DNA from: Cervus elaphus
Lineage: Eukaryota > Chordata > Mammalia > Artiodactyla > Cervidae
Length of the DNA: 64,000 nucleotides
Direction of reading: 5' to 3'
NCBI RefSeq assembly: GCF_910594005.1
Contig: NC_057831.1
Location: 42,986,001-43,050,000, forward strand
The position numbers were made by a program, and so were the translations under genes. The notes below the pieces were generated by a model, which searched no databases, was not told where the DNA came from, and saw nothing but the letters and a program-made list of their open reading frames with translations. Below, one piece after another: positions 57,061 to 64,000 of the stretch; the first letter of the stretch is position 1; each line of letters starts with the position of its first letter.

Positions 57061-57711
57061 TGTTGAGATTATGGTGAATGTGAGCTATGAATTTTTCTTG
57101 CATTGTGACTTAGGATAAGTCAATAACCACTGGAAAAGTGAATCCTTTACTGGCTGAATTTCATGGTGTTAATCCCACAAGGTCCTTTTGAAATATATTT
57201 ATACATCATTTTCTTTCTCCTCTTCTGAAGAAAAAAACAATATCATATGCAATCCTCTCAGTTATCCTGGTTCTTATTATGCCATTTCTGGATTGCTTTG
57301 GTTCTCTACTTTTTCACTATTTCTCTTCTATTACCAGTCAGGTAACCATTTTATTGCTCATTTGCACCTCCACTAGAGGGAAAAGATGTGAGCCAAACCA
57401 GTCAACATTTTATTTGCTTGTAATTCTTGTAAAAAAGTTTAGTAAGGGAAAAAGCATTAAAAAGGTAATGAATACAAACAAATCTGAGAATGTTTTGTAC
57501 ATTTTATTTCTCTGTACTTGGTTTCCTCCCATTAACCTCGTACAATCAAGAGTTTGATTTAATTATTTTACCTTAGACATTATATTATATTGTTTTCCCT
57601 CCCTTCTCTATTTCATTTTTCAGATAATGCTAACTGAAATATATTAAGTGTTATGTGGCTTAAGTAAATATTACAAGTTATTGGAAAAACTTCAATTAGA
57701 ATCCAAAACTA
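57061..57711. other. Low-copy DNA, no gene seen
   Basis: AT-rich. Short frames only. Confidence 0.45.
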
Positions 57712-57730
57712 AATTCTTGATCAGTTCAGT

Positions 57731-58330
57731 TCAGTCATTCAGTTGTGTCTGACTTTTTGCGACCTCATGGACTGCAGCATGCCAAGATTCCCTGTCCATC
57801 ACCAACTCCTGGAGCTTGCTCAGACTCATGTCCATTGAGTCAGTGATGCCATCCAACCATCTCTTCCTCTGTCGTCCCCTTCTCCTCATACCTTCAATCT
57901 TTCCCAGCATCAGGGCCTTTTCCAATGAGTCAGCATCAGTCCTTCCAATGAATATTCAGGACTGATTTCCTTTAGGATGGACTGGTTGGATCTCCTTGCA
58001 GTCCAAGGGACTCTCAAGAGTCTTTTCCAACACCACAGTTCAAAAACATCAATTTTTTGGTGCTCAGCTTTCTTTATGGTCCAACTGTTACAAGGCTTTG
58101 ACTAGATAGACCTTTGTTTGCAAAGTAATGTCTCTGCTTTTTAATAAGCTGTCTAGGTTGGTCATAGCTTTTCTTCCAAGGAGTAAGCGTCTTTTAATTT
58201 CATGGCTGCAGTCACCATCTGCAGTGATTTTGGAGCCCCCCAAAATAAAGTCTGTCACTGTTTCCATTGTTTCCCCATCTATTTATTTGCTGTGAAGTGA
58301 TGGGACTGGATGCCATAAATTAGTTTTCTG
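57731..58330 (-). pseudogene. BovB reverse transcriptase C-terminal remnant
   Basis: The minus frame 57731-57925 gives the C-terminal tail (RRGRQRKRWLDGITDSMDMS, ending AKSQTQLND). Upstream coding towards 58330 is in shifted frames (KSRDITLQTKVYLVKAL-like, TADGDCSHEIKRRL-like). Confidence 0.85.
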
Positions 58331-59904
58331 AATGTTGAAATTTTTGTTGTTGCTGTTTTTTTTTAAAATTTATTTATTTTAATTGGAGGCTAATTACTTT
58401 ACAGTATTGTGGTTTTTGCAATACATTGACAAGAATCAGTCACTGGTGTACATGTGTCCCCCCCATTCGAACCCCCTCCCATCCCCTTTCCCATCCCATC
58501 CTTCTGGGTTGTCCCAGTGCACCAGCTTTGAGTGTCCTATTTCATGCATCGAACTTGGACTCGTCATCTATTTCACATATGGTAATACACATGTTTCAAT
58601 GCTATTCTCTCAAATCATCCCATCCTCGCCTTCTTCCACAGAGTCAAAAGTCTGTTCTTTATATCTGTGCTTCTTTTGCTGTCCTGCATATAGGCTCAGT
58701 GTTTTCATCTTTCTAAATTCCATATATATGCAATAATATACTGTATTGGTGTTTTTCTTTCTGATTTACTTCACTCTGTATAATAGACTCCAGTTTCATC
58801 CACCTCATTAGAACTGACTAAGTGCACTCTTTTTTATAGCCAAGTAATATTCTATTTGTATATGTACCAAAACTTTCTTATTCATTCATCTGCTGATGAA
58901 CATTTAGGTTGCTTCCATGTCCTAGCTATTGTAAACAGTGCTGCAATGAACATTGGGGTACAATTCTTTCAATTCTGATTTTCTTGGTGTGTATGCCCAG
59001 CAATGGGATTGCTGGGTTGTATAGAAGTTCTATTTCCAGTTTTTTAAGGAATCTCCACACTGTTCTCCATAGTGACTGTACTAGTTTGCATTCCCACCAA
59101 CAGTTTAAGAGGGTTCCCTTTTCTCCACACCCTCTCCACGATTTATTGTTTGTAGACGTTTTGACGGCAGACTTTGTTCTGACCAGTGTGAGATGGAACC
59201 TCACTGTGGTTTTGATGTGCATTTCTTTGATAATGAGTGACGTTGAACATCTTTTCATCTGTTTGCTAGCCATCTATATGTCTTCTTTGGAGAAATATAT
59301 GTTTAATTCTTTACCCCATTTTTTGATTGGGTCATTTATTTTTCTGCATGAGCTGCTTGTATATTTTGGAGATTAATTCTTTGTCAGTTGTTTTGTTTGT
59401 TATTATTTTCTCCCATTCAGAAGGCTGCCTTTTCACCTTGCTTATAGTTTCCTTCATTGTGCAAAAGCTTTTAAGTTTAATTAGGTTCCATTTGTTTATT
59501 TTTGCTTTTATTTCTGTTATCCTGGGATGTGGATCATAGAGGATCTTGCTGTAATTTATCATCAAGGCAGTATGGTGTTGGCACAAAGACAGAAATATAG
59601 ATCAATGGAACAAAATAGAAAGCCCAGAGATGAATCCATGCACCTATGGACACCTTCCTATGACAAAGGAGACAAACATGTACAATGGAGAAAAGCCGAT
59701 CTCTTCAACAAGTGGTGCTGGGAAAACTGGTCAGCATCTGTAAAACAATGAAACTAGAATGCTTTCTAACACCATACACAAAAAAAACTCAAAATGGTTT
59801 AAAGATCTAAATGTAAGACCAGAAACTATAAAACTCCTAGAGGAAAACATAGGGAGAATACTCTCTGACATAAATAATAGCAAAATTTTTAATGTTGAGT
59901 TTTA
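58331..59904 (-). mobile_element. L1 with inverted 5' segment, nested in BovB
   Basis: The 3' piece (58345 to about 59560) is antisense ruminant L1 3'UTR and ORF2 C-terminus, with its A-tail as a T-rich run at 58341-58370. From about 59559 the text switches to sense ORF2 (gtatggtgttggcacaaaga onward) up to 59885. Both pieces meet around the same ORF2 point: the sense piece ends at DINNSKI and the antisense piece begins INYSKILYDP. aatgttga(a/g) plus Ts flanks the whole (58331, 59891). This is textbook twin priming with little or no loss. Confidence 0.9.
58926..59586 (-). pseudogene. L1 ORF2 C-terminal remnant
   Basis: The minus frames 59332-59586 (INYSKILYDPHPRITEIKAK) and 58926-59273 (SWRGCGEKGTLLNCWWECKL) carry the ORF2 C-terminal segment with its Cys/His cluster. 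They are separated by a frame change around 59300. Confidence 0.86.
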
Positions 59905-61931
59905 AGCCAACTTTTTCACTCTCCTCTTTCACTTTCACCAAGAGACTCTTTAGTGTTTCTTCACTTTCTGCCATAAGGATGGTGTCAGTATCTGAGGTTA
60001 TTGATATTTCTCCCAGCAATCTTGAGTCTAGCTTGTGCTTTATCCAGCCCAGCATTTTGCATGATGTATTCTGCATATAAGTAAAATAAGCAGGGTGACA
60101 ATATACAGCCTTGATGTACTCCTTTCCAAATTTGGAATCAATCTGTTGCTCCATGTCCAGTTCTAACTGTTGCTTCTTGACTTGCATACAGATTATTTAG
60201 GAGGCAGGTAAGGCGGTCTGGTATTCCCATCTCTTGAAGAATTTTTCACAGTTTGTTGTGATCCACACAGTCAAAAGTTTTGGCATAGTCAAAAAAGCAG
60301 AAGTAGATATTTTTCTGGAACTGTATTGCTTTATCTAAGATCCAACAGATGTTGGCAATTTGACCTCTGGTTCCTCTGCCTTTTATAAATCCAGCTTGAA
60401 CATCTGGAAGTTCATGGTTCATGTACTGTTGAAGCCTTGCTTGGAGAATTTTGGACATTACTTTGCTAGCGTGTGAGATGAGTGCAATTGTGCAGTTTGT
60501 TCATCCGTTTGAACATTTTTGGCATTGCCTTTTTTGGGGATTGGAACAAAAACTGAACTTTTCCAGTCCTGTGGCCACTGCTGAGTTTTCCAAATTTTCT
60601 GGCATATTGAGTGGGATATTTTAATAGCATCATCTTTTATGATTTGAAATAGCTCAACTGGAATTCCATCACCTCCACTACCTTTGTTCATAGTGTAGCT
60701 TCTTAAGGCCCACTTGACTTCACATTCCAGGATATCTGGCTCTAGGTGAGTCATCACACTATCGTGGTTTTCTGGGTCATGAAGATCTTTTTTGTATAAT
60801 TCTTCTCCATATTCTTTCCACTTCTTCTTAATATCCTCTGCTTCTGTTAGGTCCATACCATTTCTATCTTTTACTGTGCCTATCTTTGCATGAAATGTGC
60901 CCTTGGTATCTCTAATTTTCTTGAAGGGGTCTCTAGTCTTTCCCATTATATTGTTTTCCTCTATTTCTTTGCATTGATTGCTGAGGAAGGCTTTCTTATC
61001 TCTCCTTGCTATTCTTTGGAACTCTGCCCTCAGATGGGTATATCTTTCCTTTTCTCATTTGCCTTTAGCTTCTCTTCTTTTCTAAGATACCTGTAAGGCC
61101 ACCTCAGACAATCATTTTGCTTTTTGCTTTCCTTTTTCTTTGGGGATGGTCTTGATCTGCCTCCTGTACAATGTCACCAACCTCTGTCCATAGTTCTTCA
61201 GGCATTCTGTTTATCAGCTTTAATCCTTTGGATCTACTTGTTACTTCCACTGTATAATTGTAAGGGGGTATGATTTAGGTCATACCTGAATGGTCTAGTG
61301 GTTTTCCCTACTTTCTTCAACTGGAGTCTGAATTTGGCAATCAGGAGTTCATGATCTGAGCCACAGTCACCTCCCAGTCTTGTTTTGTGCTGATTGTATA
61401 GAGCTTCTCCATCTTCCACTGCAAAGAATATAATCAATCTGAATTCAGAGTTGACCATCTGGTATCCATGTTTTGAGTTGTCTCTTGTGGTTTTGGAAGA
61501 CAGCGCTTGCTGTGACCAGTGCATTCTCTTGGCAAAACTCTGTTAGCCTTTGCTCTGCTACATTTTGTACTCCAAGGCCAAATTTGCCTGTTATTCCAGG
61601 TGTCTCCTGACTTCCTACTTTTGCATTCAGTCCCCTATAACAAAAAGGACTTATTTTTTGGGTATTAGTTCTAGAAGTTCTTGTAGGTCTTCATAGAACC
61701 ATTCAGCTTTTTCAGCATTAGTGGTTGTGGCATAGACTTGGATTACTGTGATATTGAATGGTTTGCCTTGGAAATGAACAGAGATCATTCTGTTGTTTTT
61801 GAGATTACACCCAAGTACAGCATTTTGAACTCTTTTGTTGACTATGAGGGCTATTCCCTTTTTTCTAAGGGATTCTTGCCCACAATAGTAGATATAATGG
61901 TCATCTGAATTAAATTCTCCCACTCCAGTCC
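59886..61931 (-). pseudogene. BovB endonuclease and reverse transcriptase remnant
   Basis: Minus-strand blocks from right to left. Endonuclease GEFNSDDHYIYYCGQESLRK (61651-61923) and the LGGDCGSDHELLIAKFRLQL block (61234-61524). A linker and RT entry KTQQWPQDWKSSVFVPIPKK (60458-60946). RT DVQAGFIKGRGTRGQIANIC with FFDYAKTFDCV (60246-60458), in which the motif-A region reads FFDYAKTFD. Then TILMAESEETLKSLLVKVKE (59837-60187), where the YADD position has decayed to SDTD. All in broken frames. Confidence 0.88.
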
Positions 61932-61947
61932 AATTCCTTGATATTGC

Positions 61948-62287
61948 AGTTCTAAATTAGTTAGTTCAGTCGCTCAGTCGTGTCCGACTCTTTGCGACCC
62001 CATGAATCGCAGCACGCCAGGCCTCCCTGTCCATCACAAACTCCCAGAGTCCACTCAAACTCATGCCCATCGAGTCGATGATGCCATCCAACCATCTCAT
62101 CCTCTGTCATCCCCTTCTCCTCCTGCCCCCAATCCCTCCCAGAATCAGGGTCTTTTCCAATGAGTCAACTCTTCGCAAGAGGTGGCCAAAGTATTGGAGT
62201 TTCAGCTTCTGCATCAGTCCTTCCAATGAACACCCAGGACCTATCTCCTTCAGGATGGATGGGTTGGATCTCCAAGTTCTAAATTAG
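61948..62287 (-). mobile_element. BovB 3' fragment with exact 13-bp duplication
   Basis: A 314-base antisense BovB end (ttagttcagtcgctcagtcg to ctccttcaggatggatgggt) inserted a few bases beyond the previous BovB. agttctaaattag flanks it exactly (61948-61960, 62275-62287). CpG-rich words (gtcgctcagtcgtgtccgac) are retained, so it is younger than its neighbour. Confidence 0.94.
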
Positions 62288-62293
62288 ATCTAC

Positions 62294-62544
62294 TCTATAT
62301 TCTCTAAATCTGGGGGCTCAGATAGTAAAGAATCTGTCTGTAATGCAGGAGACCTGGGTTCAATCCTTGGGTCAGAAAGATTCTCTTGAGAAGGGAATGA
62401 CAACCCACTTTGTAAGACTTGTATTATTCTTGCCTGGAGAATTCCATGGACACAGGAGCCTGGTGGGTTACAGTCCATGAGGTCACACAGAGTTGGACAC
62501 AACTCCGTGACTAATACTCACTTTTCACTTTCTATACTCTAAAT
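62294..62544 (+). mobile_element. Bov-tA SINE with imperfect duplication
   Basis: Head gggggctcagatagtaaaga, end gttggacacaactccgtgac. tctatattctctaaat (62294-62309) and tctatactctaaat (62531-62544) flank it with a 2-base indel. It has an insertion (tttgtaagacttgtatta) mid-element. Confidence 0.88.
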
Positions 62545-62974
62545 GTTCTCCTAGATTAGGCACATAAATCTAATAAGAAATGACTACAGCTTCAGGATAA
62601 TCACCTAATTCATCACCCAAACAATAGCCCCTTTGGCAGGGAAAAGAGGTACAAATAAAAATGAATCCAGGACAATCATCATAAACCAGATTTAGTCTAG
62701 GCAATCTGGAGTGTATGGGTAATCTGTACTTCAGTGAAATCACAGGATACCCAAATATGTTGCCCAAATATGTAGATTAGACAGTCTCCAGAGCATAATA
62801 CATGCTCACTTGATCCAGTTGGTATCACTCTATTCTGGTTAAAATTTTGTTTTAAAAAATGGCAGGTGACATGTAAAGATATTTCATAAGGGAGCATGGA
62901 TCATTGGCATTCTGTTAGTGCTTTTAAAGGCTGGGGTTGTTGGTCTCTCATTTCCTTATACATAACCAAAACCT
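62545..62974. other. Low-copy DNA, no gene seen
   Basis: Nothing recognisable. Confidence 0.45.
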
Positions 62975-63340
62975 TCTACAAGTTCATCGGTGAACCAGGT
63001 ACAGTTCCTGTCTTAGAGTCATTCACAAACTAATGAAGAAGGCAGATGAGTAAACAAATATTTGCTGTGCAGAGGAATACATGTCATCAGAGTAATAAAC
63101 TATGGTTTGTGGAACACAAAAAATAGGTGAAAACCTTACTATTCCCTGGAAATTGTCCAAGACTGCAATAACGGATCCTCTAGATGGAGGGGAAAAAAGT
63201 AAAACAAAAGGATAGCTGTATTAAACAACCCCTCTTAGGTGCATTAGGTGCAGCCATGTAGGTTGCTTATCATATCCATTAGGTTGTGGCCAGGTTCTTT
63301 GAAGGGTTGGGGATTCTGGACTTTATCCTACAGATAATAA
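62975..63340 (+). repeat. L2-like relic
   Basis: ggcagatgagtaaacaaata, then a gttctttgaagggttgggga and tctggactttatcctacaga stretch follow L2 order. Confidence 0.45.
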
Positions 63341-64000
63341 AGAACCATCAGTGCTCTTGTTTTTTCTTTAAAGCAGCTAAGTGATACAAACACAAATGTG
63401 TTTAAAAATGTAATTTCACTGATATTAATAAGGGCAGGTGCATCTATACAATGTTCTTCCCATGCTCACATGGGTCTTCGGAAGCTTAAGTGTAATATTG
63501 TGTTAAGTATTTAAACATCTCAACTACACAAAAGCTTGGTATTTGTTTCTTTTAAAATATGCCTCTAACCTCTTTTCTTTCACTTTGGTTCCTTCTATCT
63601 TTCATGCTCATATTTTCATTTTAAACAATTTTTTTTTTTTTCAGAATCCCATGTCACAGTGTTTCCTTTTAAGGTTATCAGCATTCCTTCTCTCCTTCTT
63701 TTCCAGAAACTACACTTGGGATTTCTCTTCCTTTGGTTTCTTTTTATTGACAAGATGAAGCCAAATGTATTTTCCCTCCTTTTTTCTTTTGCTTGATTTC
63801 CATACATTCTTGTAGTCTTTGATCAGGAAGAGAGAGCTGTCTGCATTATTATTAAGTTTGCTGAATCATTTGTAATTTTCTTTGAATGCTAAGGGCTTCA
63901 GTGTCATTAGAGTTGAGGTCCAGTCTCGTTGGTTTTTGAATATAATTGAGCCAAATTACATATTCTAATTGTACATCCTAATTTTTAATGAAGCTGAAAT
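63341..64000. other. Low-copy AT-rich DNA, no gene seen
   Basis: Contains a T-run near 63630-63641. Frames of 63-71 codons have no recognisable product. Confidence 0.5.

Larger units (their letters stand above)
57712..61942 (-). mobile_element. BovB LINE containing a 5'-inverted L1
   Basis: Minus-strand BovB whose 3' tail (antisense cagttcagttcagtcattca) is at 57722 and whose truncated 5' end lies in the endonuclease near 61931. aattcttgat (57712-57721) and aattccttgat (61932-61942) flank it with a one-base indel. Removing the L1 at 58345-59890 rejoins the BovB reading at aatgttga. About 2.65 kb of BovB remains, from the WTGVGEFNSDDHYIYYCG block to the 3' end. Confidence 0.92.

Overview
This window looks like AT-rich, non-genic (intergenic or intronic) nuclear DNA from a pecoran ruminant, most probably a bovid. 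The diagnostic signs are BovB (RTE-type) LINE copies, tRNA-derived Bov-tA SINEs, short Bov-A type SINEs and ruminant-type L1 copies, on a background of older mammalian repeats (L1M-like, L2, MIR, a possible hAT-like relic). I found no cellular protein-coding gene, tRNA, rRNA, CRISPR array, CpG island or endogenous retrovirus that I can support. Every long reading frame with a recognisable product is a decayed LINE endonuclease or reverse transcriptase fragment. Family names come from recognition of characteristic sequence, not from a database search.

Layout. 1-3.1 kb: AT-rich flank, then a BovB copy whose 5' part is inverted. 3.4-10.8 kb: an old L1 fragment split by a 6.8-kb ruminant L1 that begins at the L1 5' end, lacks a recognisable ORF1, has a decayed ORF2 and carries about 150 bp of apparently 3'-transduced DNA ending in a second poly(A). 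10.8-20.9 kb: low-copy DNA with MIR relics, three Bov-tA insertions (one with a perfect 17-bp target duplication), a short BovB tail and an AT-rich tract. 20.9-25.1 kb: the 5' half of an old L1 (5'UTR plus ORF1 relic) split by a 2.25-kb BovB with an exact 10-bp duplication and by a short SINE. 25-40 kb: low-copy DNA with many Bov-tA SINEs, including a head-to-head pair near 29.6 kb and a same-strand triplet near 33 kb, plus L1 3' ends, MIR and L2. 40.6-46.4 kb: a short SINE, a BovB containing an L1 tail, a second BovB and two old L1 fragments. 46.4-53.9 kb: mostly low-copy DNA. 54-62.5 kb: an old L1 with an inverted 5' half, then a BovB containing another 5'-inverted L1, followed directly by a second BovB and a SINE. 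The remainder is L2 relic and AT-rich DNA.

Nothing here works as a gene cluster. The coherent story is retrotransposition history: L1 or BovB machinery generated BovB, L1 and SINE insertions. Many have visible target-site duplications and several sit inside earlier insertions, so relative ages can be read directly. Three LINE copies show the 5' inversion expected from twin priming.
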